Assembly: GCA_023247345.1 (NCBI GenBank)
Contig: JAHFGR010000003.1
Span: forward strand, 1-29,129
Direction of reading: 5' to 3'
Source: Microcaldota archaeon
Lineage (GTDB): Archaea > Micrarchaeota > Micrarchaeia > Anstonellales > Bilamarchaeaceae
DNA: 29,129 nt
Positions 22,036-29,129 of this stretch are shown here, piece by piece. The notes under the pieces were generated by a model that was given only the letters and a program-made list of their open reading frames with translations, did no database searches and was not told the DNA's origin. The translations under genes and the position numbers were made by a program. How positions within the stretch are numbered: the stretch's first letter is position 1; every line of letters begins with the position of its first letter.

Positions 22036-22662
22036 TTATTTCCTGTTCTTTTCAAAATACACCTTTCCCTGTTCTACGTAATCAACGTTATCCCATTTTG
22101 GATCTCTCGGCAAACCGAGTTCTTTGCGAACTTTTTTAATACGTCCAAAATAACGCTTACAATTTTCTTGGGATTTCTCGTATACATACGCATCATGTAC
22201 TCCTTCGTACAAACCACAGTCTAAGACGTCTGCATCTTTAACCAGCTCTACATACGGATTTTTGGAAACCTCATGTTTATCGCTGTGATTATATATAGCT
22301 GTAGTAATGAGTGTGATTTCTCTAGGCGTGAATTTTTTGGTTTGCCGTAATATTCTTTTTGCTATTGGCGCACCTTTGTGTGCGTGGTCAGTAACACGAC
22401 CGGTAGTAAAGACATAAATATCATGCATAGCGCAGATAATAGCGCCAAGCTCTGGATCGAGTCCGCGTTTCTGTGCAAGAATTCGTCCGACCTGAGCTAC
22501 TGCAGAGCTGTGCTTTAACTCAAATGTTTTACTCCATGAACGCTCTTCATCTGGCGGCTTGCTTTTCAAAATTGTCTCTACTACTTTCCGCTCAATAAAT
22601 TCACAACGAGAAATTTTGTCGCCTTTGAAATGCGTATAAATTGGGTTATAGATGTATGACAT
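22036..22662 (-). CDS. HD-domain metal-dependent phosphohydrolase
   Basis: A 208-residue HD protein. Metal-binding motifs appear in order: His51 in ELKHSSAVAQVG, the HD pair His80-Asp81 in CAMHDIYV, His93/His95 in DHAHKG, His126 in YNHSD and Asp143 in VKDADVLD. The set is complete, so a nucleotidase or nucleotide-phosphate hydrolase activity is likely; the substrate cannot be told. It is the first gene of a minus-strand pair with the phosphohistidine-domain gene and is divergent from TrmB. Confidence 0.82.
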   Translation of the reverse strand: MSYIYNPIYTHFKGDKISRCEFIERKVVETILKSKPPDEERSWSKTFELKHSSAVAQVGRILAQKRGLDPELGAIICAMHDIYVFTTGRVTDHAHKGAPIAKRILRQTKKFTPREITLITTAIYNHSDKHEVSKNPYVELVKDADVLDCGLYEGVHDAYVYEKSQENCKRYFGRIKKVRKELGLPRDPKWDNVDYVEQGKVYFEKNRK

Positions 22663-22715
22663 AAATTCTACTCACCTCTTGTAATTATATAAGAACATTT
22701 TAAAATATATTTATT

Positions 22716-22739
22716 TACTACTACTATTAGGTAGTAGTA
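22716..22739. promoter_or_regulatory. Palindromic operator at the TrmB gene start
   Basis: TACTACTAC and GTAGTAGTA form a perfect 9-bp inverted repeat around a 6-base spacer. The site lies between a TATA-like run (22700-22714) and the ATG, overlapping its first base, so a bound regulator would block transcription. Self-repression by the TrmB protein is the simple reading. The divergent HD gene starts 54 bases to the left and might share control. Confidence 0.55.
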
Positions 22740-23497
22740 TGAATACTGAAATATTAAGGAAACTTGGTTTGGGCAGCAATGAAATTCGGGTTTATCTTGC
22801 ACTACTAGAGACAGGTCAAACAACTACTGGTCCGCTTGTAAAAAAATCAGATATTCCTTCCTCAAAGATTTATTACACACTTAGTTCGCTTATCGAGAAA
22901 GGAGTGGTGAGTCATATCCTTAAAGGGAAGATAAAATGGTTTCGTGCTAATCGACCAAGTGTATTGAGGCATCTTCTAGATCTTAAAGAGCAAGAACTTG
23001 CTAATGCGAGAGAAGAACTGGAAAAATTTTTGCCAAGCTTAGAATCTGAATTTGCTTCTGAGAAACGAGATTATAATGTCGAGATTCTCGAAGGCTTACG
23101 AGGAATAAAAAGCCTTTATGACCACTCATTTGATATTTGTCAATCAGGTGAAACCATGTATACAATGGGGTATCCTCTGCTCGCTAGCCAACTTTTACAT
23201 GCATATTTTAAGGATTTTCATAAGCGAATGACAAGGCGCGGTCTAAAAGCTAAGATTATCTATGATTATGATACTTGGTTTTCAAAAGAGCGCGAACTAC
23301 GGTCACATGCCGAACAGCGTTATCTACCTAAAGGAGTGCATACTCCAGCATTTGTTCATATTTTTAGAGATTATATAGGCATCATGGTTGTCACTGAGAA
23401 ACAAAAAACCTGCATTGTAATTAAAAACAAGGAAGTTGCGGATAGTTATTTACAGTATTTCAACCTTCTTTGGAAATTAGGCAAAGAACCAAAGTAA
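22739..23497 (+). CDS. TrmB-family transcriptional regulator
   Basis: A 252-residue regulator with an N-terminal winged helix-turn-helix (about 1-75: KLGLGSNEIRVYLALLETGQTTTGPLVKKSDIPSSKIYYTLSSLIEKG), a short coiled coil (about 80-108) and a C-terminal domain of the PLD-like fold seen in TrmB relatives (VEILEGLRGIKSLYD to KNKEVADSYLQYFNLLW). TrmB proteins sense sugars or other metabolites and repress or activate catabolic genes. The classic C-terminal sugar-binding extension is absent at this length, so the ligand may be different. The gene precedes E3 by 113 bases and may influence it. A 9-bp inverted repeat covers its own start. Confidence 0.87.
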   Translation: MNTEILRKLGLGSNEIRVYLALLETGQTTTGPLVKKSDIPSSKIYYTLSSLIEKGVVSHILKGKIKWFRANRPSVLRHLLDLKEQELANAREELEKFLPSLESEFASEKRDYNVEILEGLRGIKSLYDHSFDICQSGETMYTMGYPLLASQLLHAYFKDFHKRMTRRGLKAKIIYDYDTWFSKERELRSHAEQRYLPKGVHTPAFVHIFRDYIGIMVVTEKQKTCIVIKNKEVADSYLQYFNLLWKLGKEPK

Positions 23498-23610
23498 ATC
23501 ATTAAAATTACTAAAGCCAATCATTAAATATCTTATTTCCGAATGAGAAACAAGGTTAAACTATACTCAATATTCAAAACCAAAACTCAAAAAGATCAGG
23601 TGATCAGTAA

Positions 23611-25041
23611 ATGGTAGTAGGAGAAATAGCAAACGGTTGCCAAGTTGCAATTATAGGCGGTGGGCCAGGTGGCTACGTTGCAGCAATACGTGCAGCGCAG
23701 CTTGGCAAAGACGTAATACTAATTGAAAAAGAGCCAAACGGACTCGGCGGCATTTGCTTACATCACGGATGCATTCCAAGCAAAGCGCTCATTTATGCAG
23801 TAGACCAGTACGAGTCTGCGCTAAATGATTTTCCAAAATTTGGCTTAACATGCGATAAAATAAATTTTGACATTAAAAAACTTCAGGCGTGGAAAGAAGA
23901 AAGCATAAACAAATTAACAAGCGGCATCGCAATGCTAATGAAAAAGTACGAAATAAATGTCATTCAGGGTGAGGCGTTTTTTGAAAACTCCAAGCGCTTG
24001 CATGTTAACACAATTCATGGTCCAACTTATGTTGAATTTGAAAAAGCGATTCTGGCAACTGGCTCAAGTACGCAGATGCTGGAAGGTTTTGAAGTAGATG
24101 GAAAACAGATTATTACTTCGACAGAAGCGCTAAAGTTTGATTATATTCCGAAGAGCATGGTTGTTATTGGCGCAGGGTATATTGCACTGGAATTAGGAAT
24201 GATGTACGCTAAGCTAGGTACAAAAGTAACATTTATTGCACGCAGCGTACTCGCATCGCAATTAGACCGGGATATTGTGAAGCCGCTTTACGATCGATGC
24301 AAACAGCTTGGTGTTGACATCTATGAATATTCAACCCCGGATCGGGTAGTGAAAGACGCAACTAAAGTTACCGTCTTCATCACATCAAAAGAAAAAGGGC
24401 AATTCGCAATCGAATCTGAGTTTGTTATGGTTGCAATAGGCAGAAAACCAAATACTCAAAATCTCGGGTTGGAAAAAACAAAAATTCAGCTCGATGAAAA
24501 AGGATTAGTCAAAGTCGATGAAAAGCGCAGAACTACTGATCCGTTTATCTATGCTATCGGCGATATAACTCCTGGTCCGATGCTCGCGCACAAAGCGTTT
24601 TTGGAAGGCAAGATCGCAGCTGAGGCAATCGCTGGTTTATCAAGCGCATACGAACCGAATTGCGTGCCAGCAGTAATATTCTCTGATCCAGAGATTGCAG
24701 AAGTAGGAATAAGCGAAAAAGACGCATTACAAAAAGGATTGAAAATAAAAGTCGGGAGATTTCCATTCTCAGCGCTTGGTCGCGCGGTAAGTGTTGGGCA
24801 AAGCGAGGGTTTTGTAAAAATAATTGCAGATGACCAATCAAATCTTATTCTTGGGATCCATATAATTGGTCCGCACGCAGGTGATATGATAAGCTCTGCT
24901 GCGCTTGGTATCGAGATGGGTTTCACGCTAGAGGATTTGGCATTAACGATCCATCCGCATCCGACATTCCCGGAAGCATTGGCAGAAGCTGCAGAAGCAA
25001 CATTGGGAAGAGCGATACATATATTTCAAAATAAAGTCTAG
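23611..25041 (+). CDS. lpdA: Dihydrolipoamide dehydrogenase (E3)
   Basis: This flavoprotein reoxidises the dihydrolipoyl arm of E2 and reduces NAD+. The 476 residues match the family length. The FAD-binding GGGPGGYVAA (16-25), redox disulfide GGICLHHGCIPSK (Cys49 and Cys54), NAD-binding VVIGAGYIALELG, second FAD motif YAIGDI and C-terminal HPHPTFPEA (His-Glu pair near 450-457 that completes the partner active site) are all present. GGTGATC at 23599-23605 fixes the ATG at 23611. The E3 gene stands 3.7 kb past E2, separated by a toxin-antitoxin pair and a minus-strand pair. The complex genes E1, E2 and E3 are all complete. Confidence 0.96.
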   Translation: MVVGEIANGCQVAIIGGGPGGYVAAIRAAQLGKDVILIEKEPNGLGGICLHHGCIPSKALIYAVDQYESALNDFPKFGLTCDKINFDIKKLQAWKEESINKLTSGIAMLMKKYEINVIQGEAFFENSKRLHVNTIHGPTYVEFEKAILATGSSTQMLEGFEVDGKQIITSTEALKFDYIPKSMVVIGAGYIALELGMMYAKLGTKVTFIARSVLASQLDRDIVKPLYDRCKQLGVDIYEYSTPDRVVKDATKVTVFITSKEKGQFAIESEFVMVAIGRKPNTQNLGLEKTKIQLDEKGLVKVDEKRRTTDPFIYAIGDITPGPMLAHKAFLEGKIAAEAIAGLSSAYEPNCVPAVIFSDPEIAEVGISEKDALQKGLKIKVGRFPFSALGRAVSVGQSEGFVKIIADDQSNLILGIHIIGPHAGDMISSAALGIEMGFTLEDLALTIHPHPTFPEALAEAAEATLGRAIHIFQNKV

Positions 25042-25132
25042 TCGGCAAATTAATTTATAAGTAAATGTTTAGTTTTCGTTTAATTGACCTTCCCTACATC
25101 TTTATATATCTTACGCGACATGTATTTCTACT

Positions 25133-26227
25133 ATGCAATTTGTTGATAATCGAGGGGCATGGCAAGGAAGAAAACCCAGAGTAACTGAAAGATTATTTAT
25201 AAGATTTTTGGAAACTACTTCTTCTGAAGAAGATTATAAACACAAACTCCTGCGTGCAATTTTCAAAGGAGTAAATGCAAGAGTTGATCATCTCAACGGG
25301 CGAGCGCATTTTACGACTTCAAGTTTTTCAATTTTTGCAAGAAGAGAATTTATAGGGCTTAGTGAAAAGCGTCCATTACTTCCGTATACACATATGCATT
25401 GTCGGGAAGTAGGCGATCTTGCGTATATACTTGCAAGAGAGCTTCAAAAAGCAGGCTTACTTGGCGGTTTGCCCGAGGATATCACCGTACTTATGCAATT
25501 ATCTGGATACGCACACGACATAGGAAAAGTTTTCATACCTAGAGGTCTGTTAGGCAAAGAACTTTGGGGCGCTTTGCAAAATTTTGAAAGAGATTGTATT
25601 AGGCATGGTCATTTGATAGCAGGAGTGACATTATTAGAAAGCCTACAAATAGAGCGCAGAGGTGATCTCGTAAGTCCGCTTATTCTGGCCAATGTAGGTT
25701 GTCATCATATAAGCTATACTGGTCTTGATTATCCGAGAAGTCCAAGTTATGGAAAACTACCTGGCATGGACGGAAAGCTTATTGTTGGGAGTGAATTGCC
25801 AATTCACCAGCGCATCTTAAAGCTTTGTGATCTCATAAGCGCTAGATTAAAACGCTACTATCGCGTTCCCAACGGTGAAGCAGATAGTGTTGATACTTTA
25901 GAAAAGTCAATTGCATTTGCATTAACAGTTGTTGATACTGAAGTAGATCCTTTACTCTTTCCGTATTTACTTAAAGGCATTTATGATATAAGCTTAGAGA
26001 ATGCAAAAGAGCTTGTTGAGCGTGTAACAACGCGTGTAATATTAAATAAAGAGAGAATGCAGACACTAGATGATTTGCTTGCTTTGGTTATGAGTGAACC
26101 TATGTTTGATAGATTTATCAAAAGAGAGAATAGACTTGGGTTAAATCTATATGGCAGTGATTCAAATTCCAATAATGGAGCAGCAGAGATTTCAACAAAT
26201 TTTGGCGGGGTTCTAGCTCTTCCGTGA
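25133..26227 (+). CDS. HD-GYP-like phosphohydrolase
   Basis: A 364-residue protein whose middle (about 85-245) follows the HD-GYP plan: first His89 in HCREVGDLAYIL, the HD pair in AHDIGKVFIPRGLL (His128, Asp129, then K132), HGHLIAG (His158/His160), and CHHISYTGLDYP (His191/His192 and D-Y-P at 199-201 in place of G-Y-P), followed by PIHQRILKLCDLISARLKRYYR. HD-GYP proteins cleave cyclic di-GMP in bacteria; archaea seldom use this nucleotide, so the substrate is open. The N-terminal 80 residues and the C-terminal 110 are not recognised. A TATA box (CTTTATATATC, 25101-25111) lies 25 bases before the ATG: leaderless. Confidence 0.75.
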   Translation: MQFVDNRGAWQGRKPRVTERLFIRFLETTSSEEDYKHKLLRAIFKGVNARVDHLNGRAHFTTSSFSIFARREFIGLSEKRPLLPYTHMHCREVGDLAYILARELQKAGLLGGLPEDITVLMQLSGYAHDIGKVFIPRGLLGKELWGALQNFERDCIRHGHLIAGVTLLESLQIERRGDLVSPLILANVGCHHISYTGLDYPRSPSYGKLPGMDGKLIVGSELPIHQRILKLCDLISARLKRYYRVPNGEADSVDTLEKSIAFALTVVDTEVDPLLFPYLLKGIYDISLENAKELVERVTTRVILNKERMQTLDDLLALVMSEPMFDRFIKRENRLGLNLYGSDSNSNNGAAEISTNFGGVLALP

Positions 26228-26255
26228 ACTTTATTCACGAATTCCTTGATTCTAC

Positions 26256-27014
26256 TTATCTACTAAAATTCCATTCTTTTGTTGAATATCTTGTTTTTGC
26301 GAGTTCGCGCGATCTTGCGAGTTCTGCCTCGCTCCATTTTCCAAATTCCCATTGCTTGTTTGAAGTAAACCCTTTCACCAGAGAATCGTATAGCTGATCC
26401 TTTTTTATCTTTTCATTTTGTTTTTTTATGCTTGTTACTCGCTCTTCAACTGTAGCGATCATCTTATCTCTTATTTTTTCATCTGGTACTTTAAGCAAGG
26501 AAAACATTTTCTTAACATCAACATCAAAAAGAATTGTGCCATGCTGCAACAAAACGCGATTCCTGCGAGTCTGCGCGTTGCCAGAGATTTTTTTCCCTCC
26601 TATATCAATGTCATTAATCGGAATGAAACTTGCCTGTAATCCAAGCAATGCCAAGCTATCAATTACCCATCCGCAGATTACCTTATAACTTTCAATAATA
26701 TTTTTTGGGAAAAGCGCCTCCGGTGCTATCACGCTATAAGTAATCTCCCCAAAATTATCATGATACACCGCGCCACCTCCTGTTCGTCTTCGTACAGCAT
26801 CAACTCCCTGTTGTTTGCAAACTTCTAGATCAATTTCATCTTCCATGCTTTGAAAACAACCAATACTAACTGCGCTTGGTTTCCATGTATAAAATCGAAT
26901 TGTTGGCGCCGCGTTGCCAGAGGCAATAATTTCGCTCGCTGCCTCGTCCAAAGCCATGTTTGTAAATGCGTCATGCTCTTCGAGAGCTATTACCCGCCAT
27001 TTTATATTAGTCAT
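26256..27014 (-). CDS. lplA: Lipoate-protein ligase A
   Basis: This enzyme activates lipoate with ATP and attaches it to the E2 lysine. The 252 residues contain RRRTGGGAVYHDNFGEITYS (75-94), the lipoyl-binding core, GGKKISGNAQ (139-148) with the catalytic Lys, and LQHGTILFDVD. Length matches the archaeal large LplA subunit; the small C-terminal accessory domain (LplB) found in bacterial LplA is absent, and no lplB gene is visible in the window. Target E2 is encoded in the same window, and no other lipoyl-domain gene is seen. The gene is on the minus strand, 50 bases downstream of the Lrp gene on the same strand, so they may be cotranscribed. Confidence 0.93.
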   Translation of the reverse strand: MTNIKWRVIALEEHDAFTNMALDEAASEIIASGNAAPTIRFYTWKPSAVSIGCFQSMEDEIDLEVCKQQGVDAVRRRTGGGAVYHDNFGEITYSVIAPEALFPKNIIESYKVICGWVIDSLALLGLQASFIPINDIDIGGKKISGNAQTRRNRVLLQHGTILFDVDVKKMFSLLKVPDEKIRDKMIATVEERVTSIKKQNEKIKKDQLYDSLVKGFTSNKQWEFGKWSEAELARSRELAKTRYSTKEWNFSR

Positions 27015-27064
27015 AAAATCAGTAAGCTAAATAATAAAGGGAAAAAAATAAAAATAGGAAACGC

Positions 27065-27535
27065 TTACCGCTTACTTATCTCCGAAAGTGCAATAACTGT
27101 CTCAGTTTTTGTCACCCCTTTAAATTCTCGTATCTTATTTATCACAAAATCTGTTATATCCCTTATGTCTTTACCATATACCTTGACGACGATATCAACA
27201 TTCCCTGTTGTTTCGAAAACCTCATCGACATTTGGATATTTTGCAATTTGACTTGCCAGTCCGCCCTTTTTAGATGAAGATTCTAATTCGTTATTATTCA
27301 GAGACACAAAAACTAGCGCGCATACAATTTGCCCTATTTTTTCACGATTAATTCGTGCAACATAAGCTTCAATTACGCCATTTTCCTTTAACTTTCTAAT
27401 TCTATTGTGAATCGTAGTTGGTGGGATGTTGATTATTTTTGCCAATTGGAATACTGATCTTTTCGCATTCTGTTGGAGTTCATAGAGAATATCGAGATCT
27501 TTTTCATCGAGCTTGATTTTTTCGATAATAGCCAT
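27065..27535 (-). CDS. Lrp/AsnC-family transcriptional regulator
   Basis: A 156-residue regulator of standard length. The helix-turn-helix is in the first 60 residues (LDEKDLDILYELQQNAKRSVFQLAKIINIPPTTIHNRIRKLKENGVIEAY), and the C-terminal RAM domain (about 68-150) includes CALVFVSLN, VDEVFETTGNVDIVVKVYGKDIRDITDFVINKI and GVTKTETVIAL. Lrp proteins form octamers and sense amino acids or other small metabolites. The TATA box AATTTTAAA (about 27556-27563 on the minus strand) and a palindrome sit just before the ATG, so the gene is leaderless and probably autoregulated. LplA lies directly downstream. Confidence 0.92.
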   Translation of the reverse strand: MAIIEKIKLDEKDLDILYELQQNAKRSVFQLAKIINIPPTTIHNRIRKLKENGVIEAYVARINREKIGQIVCALVFVSLNNNELESSSKKGGLASQIAKYPNVDEVFETTGNVDIVVKVYGKDIRDITDFVINKIREFKGVTKTETVIALSEISKR

Positions 27536-27538
27536 GGT

Positions 27539-27558
27539 ATTATCTATAAATAGATAAT
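27539..27558. promoter_or_regulatory. Palindromic operator before the Lrp gene
   Basis: ATTATCTA and TAGATAAT form a perfect 8-bp inverted repeat around TAAA. It starts three bases upstream of the ATG and fills the space between TATA box and transcript start, a typical autorepression site for archaeal Lrp proteins. Confidence 0.5.
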
Positions 27559-27688
27559 TTTAAATCTATGCTTTTTATGGATTTTTTGTTCCATTTTATT
27601 AGTATAATATAAAATTTTAATCCAATTATTCCATTTTTTCGGGATTACTTTAATATAGTTCCTTATCGGCAGTAAATTTGGTGAGAAA

Positions 27689-28492
27689 ATGACTAAGAAA
27701 ATATTAGAAATAAGAAAACCACGATCAACTGATCAAAACACCTGTCCATTCAGCCTTGGGAAGATGAGGGTGGTCCCTCTTTTTGAACCCCTACAAATAG
27801 CTAGAGATAAAAGAAAAATAGCGAGGCAGTTGAAAGACGCTTTCGAAAAATTTATTGCTAAAGAGACCGAGTTTAGTCCAACCTATGCTACTGATCGAAA
27901 AGTTAAATTTAGGCCGTGCTATAGCGAAGCGGAAGAAGCGATAAAAGGGATCGGATATTCCGCCAAAGATGTGGAGAATTTCAGTCTTTCTGTTTCTATA
28001 ATAAGAGGCGAAAGTTGTTTTTCTCATCATCTTGGTTTGTTCTTAAGTGCTCTAATAAACCACGGTAGAGATAGTGATTATATAATCCATACTAGGCACT
28101 TTAAGGGCAATCCACCGGATTGTTTAGGTCTTCTAAATACCAAAAACATTCTTGTGAAAGGAAAAGCAGGCATGTGGCTTGGGGAGTTTATGAAAGATGG
28201 GAGTATTGTCTGTACTGGTAGCGCATATGGAGGAGTAGCAAATGGTATGGACGGAGGTAGCATTTTAGTTAAAGGCAAGGTAGGTGAGGGAAGCGCACAA
28301 TATATGAGAGGGGGTACTTTAACAATAAAAAAAGGAATAAACGAACGTTTCTATGATTATCATGGTTTTGGCGCTTTTTCAGAAGAAATCGCTACTGTCT
28401 ACATAAAAGGTGGAAATCTTCCAGGAGTCAGGGTCCTTTCAGAATTAAAGTTATACTACAAAGGGAAAATTGTGCCAAATGACACTTACTGA
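27689..28492 (+). CDS. GXGXG beta-helix domain protein (GltB C-terminal / FwdC-like)
   Basis: A 267-residue protein whose C-terminal half is a right-handed beta-helix of GXGXG type: NILVKGKAGMWLGEFMKDGSIVCTGSAYGGVANGMDGGSILVKGKVGEGSAQYMRGGTLTIKKG (about 153-216). In glutamate synthase and formylmethanofuran dehydrogenase subunit C this domain is structural, joining catalytic domains. The N-terminal 145 residues (FRPCYSEAEEAIKGIGY, GESCFSHHLGLFLSALIN, HTRHF) are not recognised. No glutamate synthase or formylmethanofuran gene is nearby. GGTGAG four bases before ATG 27689 supports the start, with a TATA-like TTTAATATA at about 27649-27657. Function unknown. Confidence 0.75.
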   Translation: MTKKILEIRKPRSTDQNTCPFSLGKMRVVPLFEPLQIARDKRKIARQLKDAFEKFIAKETEFSPTYATDRKVKFRPCYSEAEEAIKGIGYSAKDVENFSLSVSIIRGESCFSHHLGLFLSALINHGRDSDYIIHTRHFKGNPPDCLGLLNTKNILVKGKAGMWLGEFMKDGSIVCTGSAYGGVANGMDGGSILVKGKVGEGSAQYMRGGTLTIKKGINERFYDYHGFGAFSEEIATVYIKGGNLPGVRVLSELKLYYKGKIVPNDTY

Positions 28493-28544
28493 ACTTTTGC
28501 ATTTTCAGATCTACTAGAGAAAAAATTAACTTACAAAACCAAAC

Positions 28545-28705
28545 TTCTCCCGTAATTAGGATTTGAATTTTTGTGAAAAAAGCAGTGGGAACATCCGACC
28601 CTTCGATGTAGTCAATTTTTTTAGTTCAGAAGGTTGTAAAAATCTGTTCTCGACTTTAAGGCCCAAAAAGTTGCAAAAAAGGTTTGATGAAATTACAGGG
28701 GAGAA
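28545..28705. ncRNA. Possible structured RNA closed by a 13-bp stem
   Basis: TTCTCCC then GTAATT (28545-28557) pairs with AATTAC then GGGAGAA (28691-28705), perfect except for a two-base bulge AG, enclosing 133 bases. Inside, ACATC/GATGT (about 28591-28609) forms a small hairpin. The region has no good reading frame. It does not fit a tRNA on either strand (no T8, no T-arm next to the acceptor). No rRNA, SRP or RNase P core was recognised. Strand unknown. Confidence 0.3.
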
Positions 28706-28767
28706 TTTTCAGACCAGTGAAATTTAACGTCAGAGAAAAAAATAAAAATACCCTGTGGCTGACCAGT

Positions 28768-29109
28768 TTATCCCAATATTTTTCTTAACCCTTCTGGCAC
28801 AAGCTTGAATCCGCTTAACACTTTTAACAATCCGTCTTCACCAGTAAGTGCTGATAAAATATCCCCAGCAGCCTTCATAATTTTTTTATTGCTGTCATGC
28901 TGTAACCATAAAACACCAAGGAGTTTCTCTATCCCGCGCTTTGTAAATTTCTTTTTTTCTTGCCATTCTGAAACAAATTTTTTTGTCTCTGGAGTTTTTA
29001 AGAAAGCATTAAGGGACTCTGATTTTTCAGATGGTGCCTTTGTCTGTTGCAAATCTTCTTCATCCTTTTCTTTAAATTTCATTAGTCCTAAAAACCAAGC
29101 CATTACCAT
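28768..29109 (-). CDS. Hypothetical protein, 113 residues
   Basis: I do not recognise this protein. It starts near the window edge, but an in-frame TGA a few codons upstream shows that the start (ATG 29109, or ATG 29103) is inside the window, so the gene is complete. After a hydrophobic MVMAWFLGLM start, residues 10-35 are highly charged and probably disordered (KEKDEEDLQQTKAPSEKSES), and residues 35-113 are helical, with KRGIEKLLGVLWLQHDSNKKIMKAAGDILSALTG and LLKVLSGFKLVPEGLRKIL. It could be a small regulatory or membrane-associated protein. Confidence 0.5.
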   Translation of the reverse strand: MVMAWFLGLMKFKEKDEEDLQQTKAPSEKSESLNAFLKTPETKKFVSEWQEKKKFTKRGIEKLLGVLWLQHDSNKKIMKAAGDILSALTGEDGLLKVLSGFKLVPEGLRKILG

Positions 29110-29129
29110 GGGATCAACTCAACAATAAT

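Noticed and set aside
23614..23620. TrmB operator half-site at the E3 start
   Set aside because: GTAGTAG without a facing CTACTAC arm is too short to separate from chance.
28545..28705. A tRNA (with introns) closed by TTCTCCC/GGGAGAA
   Set aside because: Neither strand has T8, a D-arm or a T-loop at the right distance from the acceptor; the TTCAAATCC on the minus strand is misplaced by four bases and unpaired.

Overview
The window is AT-rich archaeal DNA. The evidence is the translation-factor genes (aIF2-beta, aIF1A, RIO1 kinase), TATA boxes about 25 bases before many start codons (leaderless genes), ribosome-binding sites of the form GGTGA(T) on others, TrmB and Lrp regulators, and a tRNA gene interrupted by introns with archaeal bulge-helix-bulge geometry. 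A small-genome lineage of the DPANN type is a reasonable guess, but nothing here proves it.

Layout. 1-1676: the tail of a retropepsin-like protease, then aIF2-beta, aIF1A and RIO1 on the plus strand. 1741-5386: two overlapping membrane PH-domain genes, a secreted protein and a lipoprotein. 5417-7224: an archaeal DUF234-type ATPase (minus) lying between a 15-bp copy of a tRNA 3' end and the tRNA gene itself. That tRNA-Glu(CTC) gene, on the minus strand, appears to hold three introns: 12 nt in the D-loop, 60 nt after the anticodon and 57 nt in the T-loop. 7374-10992: an MFS transporter, a patatin-like lipase (minus) and a ZIP metal transporter. 11275-15107: a pyruvate/2-oxoacid dehydrogenase E1 operon in which E1-alpha and E1-beta are separated by two paralogous, unrecognised membrane proteins and a MntA/HepT-type toxin-antitoxin pair. 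15146-18507: an orphan gene, a SemiSWEET-like small membrane protein, a secreted anchored protein and a chromate transporter. 18566-20597: E2, then VapBC. 20611-23497: a PEP-utilising mobile-domain protein, an HD hydrolase and a TrmB regulator. 23611-27535: E3, an HD-GYP-like protein, lipoate-protein ligase and an Lrp regulator. 27689-29109: a GXGXG beta-helix protein, a possible structured RNA and a small orphan gene.

How the genes work together. E1-alpha, E1-beta, E2, E3 and LplA make a full lipoate-dependent 2-oxoacid dehydrogenase complex with its lipoylation enzyme, spread over about 16 kb and mixed with toxin-antitoxin pairs and regulators. A family of imperfect inverted-repeat sequences (AGGCAGTAAGC-like units followed by CCTACCGCCTAAACC-like units) fills the E1-alpha 5' leader and occurs in frame in both interdomain linkers of E2.

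The most notable observations are the three-intron tRNA-Glu, the repeat-derived E2 linkers, and the paralogous membrane proteins inside the E1 operon.
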